A DNA stretch of 33,023 nucleotides, taken from assembly GCA_026998145.1 (NCBI GenBank), contig JALTRC010000136.1:1-33023 (forward strand), given 5' to 3'. Under the pieces are notes generated by a model that was not told where the DNA came from, made no database searches, and saw only the letters and a program-made list of their open reading frames with translations. The position numbers and the translations under genes were made by a program. This document shows, one piece after another, positions 9,785-17,363 of the stretch (position 1 is its first letter; every line of letters begins with the position of its first letter). Origin of the DNA: Gammaproteobacteria bacterium. Its GTDB lineage: Bacteria > Pseudomonadota > Gammaproteobacteria > SZUA-229.

Positions 9785-10459
9785 CTAATTCACACTGCCT
9801 TCGGGTAACAGGGCCGCTTCCATATCAACCAGTCGCTGGCTGGCCTGCTGATATTCCCGTGATTGCTGATCCAGACTATCCACCAGGCGCCGCGCCTGTT
9901 CATAGATCAGGCGCTGCTGCTCCGGAGCAAATATCTGCATGGCTTTTTGCAGGGCATCGGCTGAGGCACTTAATAACGCCGGCACCAGCTGATCTTCATC
10001 AATTAAACTGTCCGGGCTGAGCAGGTCGGCAATGAGCGGTTCTTCCAGCAGTTCAAAATGGGCCGCTCTTGCGGCTTCTTCCATTTTCAGCTTGTCGTGG
10101 GCCTGGGTGTCATTGCCAATGGCTGACCACATGGCCTGCATCAGCATTTTCAGCAGCCGCGTCAACATGGTTTTAATTTCCGCCTGATCCCCTGCCAGCC
10201 CGGCACAGCGCTCGTAACTTTTATCCAGCTCTTCCTTGATCTTCAATACCACATCCGCATCCGCGTTAGGCTTTAAATCCACCACCCGCTGCACCAGGTC
10301 ACGAAAATCATTCATAAACAACTGCACATCCTGTTCATCCAGCTGTTTGGCATGGACTATCTCATCCGGCGTGATAGCCGGGCTGCCAAATAAGGGGTTT
10401 TGATACTGACGCTGCAAATGACGCTCACGGGCGCCGGGTTTGTCACTGAATATACTCAT
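9785..10459 (-). CDS. Hypothetical helical protein, partner of receiver-like gene
   Basis: A 224-residue soluble, helix-rich protein (MSIFSDKPGARERHLQRQYQ). It has long Leu/Gln/Asp-rich segments and a probable coiled coil near the C-terminus (RLVDSLDQQSREYQQASQRLVDME). No catalytic motif or signal peptide is visible and the family is not recognised. The start has AGGAAAATAA immediately upstream, and it overlaps the stop of the receiver-like gene by four bases (10456-10459), so the two products are coupled and may act together. Confidence 0.8.
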   Translation of the reverse strand: MSIFSDKPGARERHLQRQYQNPLFGSPAITPDEIVHAKQLDEQDVQLFMNDFRDLVQRVVDLKPNADADVVLKIKEELDKSYERCAGLAGDQAEIKTMLTRLLKMLMQAMWSAIGNDTQAHDKLKMEEAARAAHFELLEEPLIADLLSPDSLIDEDQLVPALLSASADALQKAMQIFAPEQQRLIYEQARRLVDSLDQQSREYQQASQRLVDMEAALLPEGSVN

Positions 10460-10848
10460 TTATTTTCCTGTATTGCGCGATCCAGGGCAGCCGATAATGC
10501 CGACTCATCCACCGGAAAACTCAGGGTTTCAAACAGATTAAATACCGCCAGCAGGCGTTCCAGCTGAGGGCGCTGGGGGGCTTCATAAAACACGATCACC
10601 TGCGCCGGTCTGGGTAGCTGCTCCACCGTGGCCATCAGGGATTCCAGACTGCTGGTGCGATCCCGGAAGTCGGACTGAAAATTGAACTCTGCCACTATCA
10701 CATCCGGTTGCAGCTTTTTCACCAGCTTCATGGCCTTGCGCATACTATTGGCCACGGATACCTGATAGCCCTTGCTCTGGTACAGCTCGGCAAAATCCGG
10801 GTAACCACCCAGCTCAACAATGGATAACAGGGTTCGGGGGGAAGCCAT
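10456..10848 (-). CDS. Receiver-like (pseudo-response-regulator) protein
   Basis: A 130-residue single-domain protein with a CheY-like layout: strand (TLLSIVEL), helix (DFAELYQSKGY), strand (QVSVANS), helix (RKAMKLVKKL), then QPDVIVAEFNF where receivers carry the phospho-accepting Asp. Glu54 occupies that position, and the acidic pair expected after the first strand is absent (VELGGY). Later elements fit the fold (AQVIVFYEA, then LSFPV in place of a Lys-containing strand 5). It probably cannot be phosphorylated normally; Glu could mimic the active state. AGGA precedes the ATG. It is coupled by a four-base overlap to the helical protein downstream. The fold assignment rests on pattern only. 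Confidence 0.7.
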   Translation of the reverse strand: MASPRTLLSIVELGGYPDFAELYQSKGYQVSVANSMRKAMKLVKKLQPDVIVAEFNFQSDFRDRTSSLESLMATVEQLPRPAQVIVFYEAPQRPQLERLLAVFNLFETLSFPVDESALSAALDRAIQENK

Positions 10849-10879
10849 TATCTATCCTGCAAATTCATTCTAAAGGCCC

Positions 10880-11767
10880 CTAATGGGGATGCTTCTGTTT
10901 GTTTTCAAGAAGTGTTAATAAATAAACCCCCTGGGCCGTTGCATGAAAGCTGCTGCGGGGGCGGGAGATACTTAAAATACGGGAACTAAAGCCAGGCGAC
11001 CGGGAGCCGAGGGGAATTAATGGATCAAAATCCCCCCAGCCACCATCAGCCAGCTGGTGATCCAGAATCTGCTGCACCCACACGGGCTTTACCCGCGCAT
11101 CAGCGCCGGTTATCAGCAACATCATCACCCGCTGTAAATACACATCAATTACGCGAATATCCCAGGTTAGCTGATGCACAATATCATTTTGCAGGCTGGC
11201 AATCACAGGCTGCAATTCAGCCTCAGGCGCACAATGCTGGCGGAGCTGGAAATTGATCCCCATAAGCTGATGGGTAACACAGGCCGGGCGATAAATATGG
11301 GATGGCTGAAAGCAGAAATCTGCCCGGTTCTGGGCCGCAATCACCGGCAAATCCACCAGCAGATTATCGGCACAATGGAGGCTGTAGATAAAGTGCTGAT
11401 TGTAATCCGGCAGGCCGTAAAGGGATGTTTCATCAATATTGAGCCGCTGCTGTGGCCAGAACAATGGCGCCCAGATACTGTAGCCTAAACCCCGGTTGCG
11501 GCTCTTGTATTCATTGACCAGCATTTCCAGACGGGCATCTTTCGAGACTTTAGCCGCCTCATTAACCATCCACCAGAGCATGGCATTGTGGTCATTTAAA
11601 ATGCGCTCTTTATGCTGCAATAACCAGTTAATGGCGCTTTCCCGGTGCGAGGCCAGCTGGCTTCTGTCCGGCATCGGCAGGTCCCGGTTATTATTGAACA
11701 CGCCCCATAAATACAGTACCACCGGCAACAACAGCAGAAGCAGGAATATCCTTATGGTTTTTTTCAT
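10880..11767 (-). CDS. Membrane-anchored protein with terpenoid-cyclase-like alpha/alpha features
   Basis: A 295-residue protein with an N-terminal membrane anchor or uncleaved signal (residues 4-23, IRIFLLLLLLPVVLYL) and an export-side soluble domain. Near the C-terminus QILDHQLADGGWGDF (about 234-247) resembles the QW motif of squalene/hopene cyclases and related alpha/alpha barrels, and HATAQGVYLLTLL (275-287) resembles the closing helix of such barrels. No DxDD motif of the cyclases is present, and the protein is far shorter than a cyclase, so it is not expected to make hopanoids. The start overlaps the tetR stop by one base. The role is unknown; control by TetR is inferred from the shared operon. 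Confidence 0.75.
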   Translation of the reverse strand: MKKTIRIFLLLLLLPVVLYLWGVFNNNRDLPMPDRSQLASHRESAINWLLQHKERILNDHNAMLWWMVNEAAKVSKDARLEMLVNEYKSRNRGLGYSIWAPLFWPQQRLNIDETSLYGLPDYNQHFIYSLHCADNLLVDLPVIAAQNRADFCFQPSHIYRPACVTHQLMGINFQLRQHCAPEAELQPVIASLQNDIVHQLTWDIRVIDVYLQRVMMLLITGADARVKPVWVQQILDHQLADGGWGDFDPLIPLGSRSPGFSSRILSISRPRSSFHATAQGVYLLTLLENKQKHPH

Positions 11768-12381
11768 TATCGTTTTTTCAGCCCCATTAATAAAATATCG
11801 TAGACCTGCAAGGCCAGCCGTTTAAACTGCTGCTCATCACCGGTTACATTGTCACGCAGCATACCGGATGAGGCCATCATGGCAAGCCCCTGCACCATGG
11901 ACATGGCCGCCAGTGTCTGCCGCATCACATCGCCCCTGGCAAAAATATCCTGCTGCTGAGCCAGAGATATGATTTTTACCAGACTTTCAATAGAGGCATG
12001 GGCCTCTTCTTTTAATTCAGGGCCACACTTGCCCAGGGATAAATATCCACCGAACATCAGCCGGAACAGCTCCGGCTGCTCCATGGCCATATTTAAAATT
12101 GCCACACCGCTTTCAAACAGCTGGCTTTCCGGGTCGTCTGCCAGTTCCAGCTCCAGGCGGATATTATGGGCTTTCAGGCGGCGAAAGCCGGTGGCGGCAA
12201 CGGCTTCCAGTAATTGCTGTTTGTTTTTAAAGTGACGATAAGGGGCATTGTGGCCAACCCCCAGACGCCGCGCCAGCTCCCGAAGGCTCAAGCCTCCTAT
12301 GCCCTTTTCATGGAGCATGACAATGGCTTCCAGAATCAGGGCATTGCGCAGATCCCCGTGGTGATAGGTTTTATTTTGCAT
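11767..12381 (-). CDS. TetR/AcrR-family transcriptional regulator
   Basis: About 204 residues. The N-terminal helix-turn-helix (YHHGDLRNALI, LSLRELARRLGVGHNAPYRHFKNKQQLLEAVA) is typical of the TetR group with a C-terminal WHG-type ligand domain (PELFRLMFGG region, about residues 80-200). The ATG at 12381 (MQNKTYHHGD) is preferred over an in-frame TTG two codons upstream. It is transcribed with the membrane protein downstream and divergently from the gene at 12524; a 19-bp palindrome in the shared intergenic region is the probable operator. As in most family members, it likely represses its own and the divergent promoter until a small hydrophobic ligand binds. The ligand is unknown. Confidence 0.95.
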   Translation of the reverse strand: MQNKTYHHGDLRNALILEAIVMLHEKGIGGLSLRELARRLGVGHNAPYRHFKNKQQLLEAVAATGFRRLKAHNIRLELELADDPESQLFESGVAILNMAMEQPELFRLMFGGYLSLGKCGPELKEEAHASIESLVKIISLAQQQDIFARGDVMRQTLAAMSMVQGLAMMASSGMLRDNVTGDEQQFKRLALQVYDILLMGLKKR

Positions 12382-12468
12382 CTTCAAACATTACCAGCTT
12401 ATCTTGCAGAGCCGCCCATACAGGAATTCTATTTGACATATACCGCTACAATCCATTAAGTTCAGACC

Positions 12469-12487
12469 ATGTGGACATTGCCCACAT
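12469..12487. promoter_or_regulatory. Candidate TetR operator palindrome
   Basis: ATGTGGACATTGCCCACAT is a 19-bp palindrome with eight of nine positions paired around a central base. It lies directly upstream of the -10 TATAAT (12488-12493) of the plus-strand gene and within the 142-nt intergenic region shared with the divergent tetR gene. This position would block RNA polymerase when occupied. Assignment to this TetR is inference. Confidence 0.6.
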
Positions 12488-12493
12488 TATAAT
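12488..12493 (+). promoter_or_regulatory. -10 element for the gene at 12524
   Basis: TATAAT lies 30 nt before the ATG. The -35 at normal spacing (GACCAT) is poor. The palindrome abuts it on the upstream side. Confidence 0.5.
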
Positions 12494-12523
12494 GAATTAC
12501 AACATAAAACAGGGTGTGATGAT

Positions 12524-13270
12524 ATGGACGACACATTACTTCAGCGAATCATGCAGGCACACGGCGGCTTTAACCGCTGGCAGCAGGTGGAATCAGTACA
12601 GGTGGATATTAATATTTTCGGGCCGATTCTGATTACCCGTTTCAAGTCACCCTGGTTATCCAATGTCACCGCGAATATTTTTACCGACAAACCTTATGTG
12701 AGTTTTCATAATTTCCCCGAAGAAAATATGACCAGCATTTTCGACGGCTTTGATGTGTATATCTATAACGCCAATGATCAAATCATCTGCGAGAAAAATT
12801 TCAAAACCGATACCAGTTTGAAAACCAAGGCGCGGCTCCACTGGGATCATCTGGATCTGGTTTATTTTCTCGGTCAGGCCATGTGGAACTATATCTGCAC
12901 CCCCTTTATGCTCGGCAGCGAACATTTTGAATGTATGCAGGGGGATGACTGGCTGGAGGCAGATGGCAACCGCCTGAGCACATTGCGGGTTCACTTCCCG
13001 GATAATATTCCCAGCCATTGTCGCCAGCAGACATTTTATTTTAACCAGCAGGGTTTATTGCAGCGTATGGATTATCATGCGGAAACCCTGGGGCCGGTTG
13101 CCATTGGCACGCAACTTTGCGACCAGCATAAAACCGTGGATGGGTTTGTGTTTCCCACCCACCGACGCGTGTTTCCCCGCTTATGGAATGGCCGAGCCCT
13201 GCGTCCCCTGAAAGTCATGGACGGCAGGCTGCAAAACATTCTTGTGAACTGGCACGCCAGCACCTGCTAA
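12524..13270 (+). CDS. Conserved hypothetical protein, LolA-like pattern, divergent from tetR
   Basis: A 248-residue protein beginning DDTLLQRIMQAHGGFNRWQQVESVQ, a start seen in a family of uncharacterised bacterial proteins whose strand-rich body resembles the LolA/LppX lipid-binding fold. The body alternates beta strands (VQVDINIFGPILITRF, TLRVHFPDN, QTFYFNQQGLLQRMDYHA) and ends with PTHRRVFPR. No signal peptide is visible, so if it is LolA-like it acts in the cytoplasm or is exported in another way. AGGG is about 10 nt upstream of the ATG. The divergent tetR and the palindrome at 12469 suggest induction by the TetR ligand. Fold assignment is tentative. Confidence 0.75.
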   Translation: MDDTLLQRIMQAHGGFNRWQQVESVQVDINIFGPILITRFKSPWLSNVTANIFTDKPYVSFHNFPEENMTSIFDGFDVYIYNANDQIICEKNFKTDTSLKTKARLHWDHLDLVYFLGQAMWNYICTPFMLGSEHFECMQGDDWLEADGNRLSTLRVHFPDNIPSHCRQQTFYFNQQGLLQRMDYHAETLGPVAIGTQLCDQHKTVDGFVFPTHRRVFPRLWNGRALRPLKVMDGRLQNILVNWHASTC

Positions 13271-13341
13271 AAACTTTCACTGTTGGGCTTTTCATGTGGC
13301 ATTATTATCCCCATGACACTCTTTGCCATGGAAAAAATAAA

Positions 13342-14211
13342 ATGAAAAGCACGGCGCTTAAACTCTTTGCCCTTGGCTGTATTACATTACTGAATGCCTG
13401 CTCCATGGCGCAGATGACAGTGCGCATGTCCATGCCCATGATCGAAGGGGGCATGACCGCCATGAACCGGGAGAGCGATTTAACACTGGCCTATGTGGCC
13501 ATGCCCGCCAATATCGAGCTGATGGAAGGCATGCTGGTGAATGATCCGGGCAATAGCCAGCTACGAGCTATTGCCGCCCAGGCCTATTACGGACTGGCCT
13601 TTGGTTTTGTGGAAGATGAAGATAAGCCGCGGGCCGCCAGATTTTATTACCGGGGATTTTTACACGGCAAGCGCGCCCTGCTGGAAAGCGGCCTGACAGA
13701 AAAAGATTTTAATGGCCCGCTGGATGCATTTGAAAAAGCCCTGGAGGATCTGGATAAAAACGATCTGCCGGCACTTTTCTGGACAGCCTCCAACTGGGCC
13801 AAATGGATTGACCTCAATCGTGACAAGGCCGCCAGCCTGATACAAATGCCCAAAGTTGTTATGCTCATGCAGCGCGCCTATGATCTGGACGAAAACTTTT
13901 TTATGGCCGGCCCCCACCTTTTCTTTGCCGTGTATTACGGCAGTCGCGCACCCATGTTAGGGGGCAACTATCAACTATCCCAACAGCACTTTGATAAGGC
14001 GCGAGCCTTTAACCAGAATAAACTATTGATGGTGGATTTATTACAGGCACAGTATCTGGATCGGCAACAATTTAATCAGGCCGACTTTCACCGTAGACTC
14101 GAAAACATTATCAATGCGCCTGACGATTTATACCCAGATCAGACACTGGTCAATATGATTGCCAAACAAAAAGCCCGCCAGCTGCTTAACAAGGAGGACG
14201 AATGGTTTTAA
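13342..14211 (+). CDS. tatT: TRAP transporter-associated TPR lipoprotein, TatT family
   Basis: A 289-residue lipoprotein. The chosen start (ATG 13342) gives a short type II signal, MKSTALKLFALGCITLLNAC, with lipobox LNAC and lipidated C20; the longer in-frame start at 13183 lies inside the preceding gene and is rejected. The body is helical, with the TatT family segments AAQAYYGLAFGFVEDED, RGFLHGKRALLES, LPALFWTASNWAKWID and MLGGNYQLSQQHFDKA. Treponema TatT (Tp0956) forms a TPR-containing trimer that joins the TRAP binding protein. The next gene is that binding protein, and its ATG overlaps this gene's end by 10 bases, so this is a TPR-associated TRAP (TPAT) operon. It acts in the periplasm on a lipid anchor. 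Confidence 0.9.
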   Translation: MKSTALKLFALGCITLLNACSMAQMTVRMSMPMIEGGMTAMNRESDLTLAYVAMPANIELMEGMLVNDPGNSQLRAIAAQAYYGLAFGFVEDEDKPRAARFYYRGFLHGKRALLESGLTEKDFNGPLDAFEKALEDLDKNDLPALFWTASNWAKWIDLNRDKAASLIQMPKVVMLMQRAYDLDENFFMAGPHLFFAVYYGSRAPMLGGNYQLSQQHFDKARAFNQNKLLMVDLLQAQYLDRQQFNQADFHRRLENIINAPDDLYPDQTLVNMIAKQKARQLLNKEDEWF

Positions 14212-15221
14212 TCCGCACTTTTTTTATTGCCCTGTTATTCGCACTTAGCCAGAATCTTTACGCAAAAACCTATACCTTTAAATTCGCCACCTTAATTCCG
14301 CCCGACACCGCCTGGATGAAAGAAATACAGGCCTGGGCCGATGAAGTTAAAGAAAAAAGTCGCGGGCAGATTCGTTTTAAAATATATCCCGGTGGAGTCA
14401 TGGGTGACGAGCCGGATGTACTGCGCAAAATTCGCAGCCGCCAGTTGCAGGGGGCTTTTTTTACCGGCTATGGAATCGGCCGGATTTTTTCACCGGCACG
14501 GGTGCTGGAAATTCCATTTTTATTTAAAAACACAGACGAGTCAGATTTTGTACGCAGCCAGATAATGGATGATATTGAAGCCGGTTTCCGCAAAAAAGGT
14601 TTTGAGCTGGTAGGCTGGCCGGAAGTGGGCTTTATTCATTTCTTTTCCAAAAAACCATTATCATCTCTGGACGATATTAAAAGCCACCGCATCTGGTTAT
14701 GGCAGGGTGACCCCCTGGGAGAAGCACTGACCAAAGCCGCCGGCATTACACCTGTGCCTTTATCCATTATGGATGTGTACACACAGCTTTCTGCCAAACA
14801 TGGCAGTATCGACACGGTTTACAACTCACCCTTCGGGGCGCTGGCCATGCAGTGGTATAGCAAGCTGAAATACGCCTCCAATATTGCCATGACCAATGCC
14901 ATAGGCGCGCTGGTCATCGATCAACGCTTTTATAAAAAACTGCCACCGGAGCTACAACAGCTGATGAAACAAAGTGGTAAAAAATACGCGGATAAAATCA
15001 ATCAGATTTCCCGCCGTGACAATCAGCAGAGTATCGAGCTATTAAAACAAAGCGGCATTGTGTTTATGTGGGACTGGAACGAAGAGGAAAAACAGCAGAT
15101 ACTGGATATTCGTGATAAAGCCGCCAGAGCATTATCAAGCAGCAACTATATTCCCGCCGCCTATTTTGAACGCACTCGCAAACTGCTGGAACAATACCGC
15201 AAAGAACACCCGGCACACTAA
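14202..15221 (+). CDS. dctP: TRAP transporter substrate-binding protein, DctP/TatP
   Basis: A 339-residue periplasmic solute-binding protein of the DctP family. The Sec signal is cut after A21 (SQNLYA|K). Family features include FKFATLIPPDTAWMKEIQAWADEV, FKIYPGGVMGDEPDVLRKIR, VLEIPFLF and, after the hinge, LDDIKSHRIWLW, where R163 falls near the usual carboxylate-binding Arg. The start has a strong AGGAGG 7 nt upstream, located within the tatT reading frame. In the TPAT systems studied, the binding protein docks on TatT and may carry a hydrophobic ligand rather than a C4-dicarboxylate. The ligand here is not readable from sequence. Confidence 0.95.
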   Translation: MVLIRTFFIALLFALSQNLYAKTYTFKFATLIPPDTAWMKEIQAWADEVKEKSRGQIRFKIYPGGVMGDEPDVLRKIRSRQLQGAFFTGYGIGRIFSPARVLEIPFLFKNTDESDFVRSQIMDDIEAGFRKKGFELVGWPEVGFIHFFSKKPLSSLDDIKSHRIWLWQGDPLGEALTKAAGITPVPLSIMDVYTQLSAKHGSIDTVYNSPFGALAMQWYSKLKYASNIAMTNAIGALVIDQRFYKKLPPELQQLMKQSGKKYADKINQISRRDNQQSIELLKQSGIVFMWDWNEEEKQQILDIRDKAARALSSSNYIPAAYFERTRKLLEQYRKEHPAH

Positions 15222-15226
15222 CAGCC

Positions 15227-15703
15227 ATGCTAAACACCTTTCGCCTGTATTTATTGCGCTTTGAAAAAACCATTGCGGCCAGCAGTTTATTATTACTGCT
15301 CGGCCTTACCCTGGCCCAGGTCATTGCCCGCAATTTTTTCGATACCGGCATTGCCCATATTGATGTGATTGCCCGTCATCTGGTTTTATTTATTTCCTTT
15401 ATGGGTGCAGCGATTATTTCTGAACAGAATAATCATATTAAAATTGATATTCTGTCATCACTGCTCAGTCAAACGCAAAAGAACCGGCTTCGCAAACCCT
15501 TATTTCTGTTAAGCAGTTTGCTGTGCTTTATCTTTACCTATTACGGCGCTTTGTTCTGGCTGGATGAATATCAATATGCACCGGCTAATGAACAGCTGGC
15601 GGTATATCTGGCACTGATTATTCCCGCCGGCTTTTTTATTCTGGCCTCTCATCTGTTGTTATTAAGTTTATCTTCGGCTCCGCTACAGGATACTGTTTTA
15701 TGA
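15227..15703 (+). CDS. dctQ: TRAP transporter small membrane subunit, DctQ
   Basis: A 158-residue inner-membrane protein with four predicted transmembrane helices (about 17-36, 47-66, 88-107, 126-148). It has the DctQ-type segment AHIDVIARHLVLFISFMGAAI followed by NNHIKIDIL. It begins 5 nt after the dctP stop and overlaps dctM by four bases (ATGA), so expression is coupled. It pairs with DctM to form the sodium-driven importer that receives substrate from DctP. Confidence 0.95.
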   Translation: MLNTFRLYLLRFEKTIAASSLLLLLGLTLAQVIARNFFDTGIAHIDVIARHLVLFISFMGAAIISEQNNHIKIDILSSLLSQTQKNRLRKPLFLLSSLLCFIFTYYGALFWLDEYQYAPANEQLAVYLALIIPAGFFILASHLLLLSLSSAPLQDTVL

Positions 15704-16959
15704 CACTGGCGGTATTATTACTGGTGCTGCTGGCATTAATCGGCATGCCACTGTTTGCGGTACTGGGTGCCGGCGGATTATTAGCCAGCCACTCGGCCGA
15801 AATCGAGCCGGTTATTTTAATCAGTGAGCTTTACCGGCTGGCGGCTCAGCCCAATCTTATTGCCATTCCATTATTTACCTTTGCAGGCATGACCCTGGCC
15901 GCCGGCGGCGGGCCTCAGCGACTGGTGAATTTATTTAATGCACTGGTGGGCTGGATGCCCGGCGGGCTTGCCATTGTCACCGTGATTACCTGCGCTTTTT
16001 TTACCGCTTTTACCGGTGCATCCGGGGTGACCATTATTGCACTTGGGGGATTACTTTTACCCCTGTTTCAACAGGCCCATTATAAAAAACGCTTTAGTCT
16101 GGGCCTGCTCACATCGTCCGGCTCTTTGGGTTTATTATTCCCTCCCAGCCTGGCGATTATTTTATATGGCGTTGTATCCGGCACCAATATTGATGAGTTA
16201 TTTATGGCCGGCATTGTACCGGGCTTTTTACTGTTATTGATGCTCGCCCTTTACAGTTTTTATTCCGGCATCAAATGGCAGCTACCCACTCACCCGTTTT
16301 CCCTGAACAGGGCGCTTGTGGCCATTAAGCAAAGCATCTGGGATTTACTTTTACCACTGGGTATTATTGTGGGTATTTTCGGCGGCTTTGTTACGGTAAC
16401 CGAAGCCTCAGCTGCCACCGCCGCTTATGCCCTTTTTATCGAAACCATTATTTATAAAAAGATTTCTCTGCGCAAAGAGCTTGCTTCCATTCTGACCGAC
16501 ACCACCGCACTGGTCGGTAGTATTTTAATTATCCTGGGCATGGCCATGGGGCTGACCAATCTGCTGATTGATTCCCAACTGCCCATGCGTTTGCTGGATT
16601 ATATGGAAGGTTTTATTAGCAGCCCCTTACAGTTTTTAATTTTATTAAATATCTTCCTGCTTATGGTAGGTGCCATGATGGATATTTTTTCTGCCATTGT
16701 GGTGGTTGTGCCGCTGATTATTCCCCTTGCCAATCGTTACCAGATTGACCCGGTGCATCTGGGTATTATTTTTCTGGCCAATCTGGAAATCGGTTATCTA
16801 ACGCCACCGGTAGGTATTAACCTGTTTATTGCCAGCCAGCGTTTTGGAGAGTCCATTATCACTCTGTTCCGTTCCACCTTTCCTTTTTTAATTATTATGC
16901 TGATCTGGCTGGGCATGTTGTCCTATATCCCTGTGCTTACCCTGTGGTGGAAAAGTTGA
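15700..16959 (+). CDS. dctM: TRAP transporter large membrane subunit, DctM
   Basis: A 419-residue polytopic permease with about a dozen hydrophobic helices. Characteristic DctM segments are IPLFTFAGMTLAAGG, AFFTAFTGASGVTIIALGG, GLLFPPSLAIILYGVVSGTNIDELFMAGIVPG in the first half and EIGYLTPPVGINLFIAS in the second half, the two inverted-repeat signature regions. Length is normal for the family (about 425). It is the last membrane gene of the tatT-dctPQM operon; a small gene follows after 31 nt. Confidence 0.96.
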   Translation: MTLAVLLLVLLALIGMPLFAVLGAGGLLASHSAEIEPVILISELYRLAAQPNLIAIPLFTFAGMTLAAGGGPQRLVNLFNALVGWMPGGLAIVTVITCAFFTAFTGASGVTIIALGGLLLPLFQQAHYKKRFSLGLLTSSGSLGLLFPPSLAIILYGVVSGTNIDELFMAGIVPGFLLLLMLALYSFYSGIKWQLPTHPFSLNRALVAIKQSIWDLLLPLGIIVGIFGGFVTVTEASAATAAYALFIETIIYKKISLRKELASILTDTTALVGSILIILGMAMGLTNLLIDSQLPMRLLDYMEGFISSPLQFLILLNIFLLMVGAMMDIFSAIVVVVPLIIPLANRYQIDPVHLGIIFLANLEIGYLTPPVGINLFIASQRFGESIITLFRSTFPFLIIMLIWLGMLSYIPVLTLWWKS

Positions 16960-16990
16960 TATGATGCCGCCACTGTAAAGAGGAGCGATT

Positions 16991-17230
16991 ATGGCCGGAA
17001 AACTGAAAGAACCTAAAGTCATTACTGATTTCAATAATAATCCCGTTGCCATTCTGCCCACCGGTTTTTATTTTGATGATGATGTGTGGGATAAAATCTG
17101 GCAGCGCTTCGAGGAAAAAGGTGAGTCCCTGACCATGGAGGATTTACACGCCATGTTCCCGGATGATGATACGGTTAAACCCCGAAAGCTGGTACGAACC
17201 GGTGAAATGGATTTTACCGGCAACAAATAA
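16991..17230 (+). CDS. Hypothetical small acidic protein downstream of dctM
   Basis: A 79-residue soluble protein (MAGKLKEPKVITDFNNNPVAILPTGFYFDDDVWDKIWQ). It has an aromatic/acidic centre, EEKGESLTMEDLHAMFPDDD, and a basic patch KPRKLVR near the end. GAGGAG is 8 nt before the ATG. The gap to dctM is 31 nt without a terminator, so cotranscription with the TRAP operon is plausible, but no functional link is shown. Family not recognised. Confidence 0.75.
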   Translation: MAGKLKEPKVITDFNNNPVAILPTGFYFDDDVWDKIWQRFEEKGESLTMEDLHAMFPDDDTVKPRKLVRTGEMDFTGNK

Positions 17231-17363
17231 TGTGATTGCCCTCCCAGTTTACAATGCAGTATCCATGTAAACGACCAGATGCCTTGACCCTTCATACATT
17301 GCCTATAAGATTCTTTTTCCCTGCATAGGGCACACGGCCTGATGTAATTGAGGAAGCAAGAAT

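Noticed and set aside
13183..13341. Longer in-frame start for the TatT lipoprotein
   Set aside because: It would overlap the preceding gene and bury the lipoprotein signal in the interior; the ATG at 13342 gives a proper lipobox.
17284..17310. TTGACC and TATAAG upstream of the M48-like gene as a promoter
   Set aside because: Spacing is only 14 nt, too short for a normal sigma-70 promoter.
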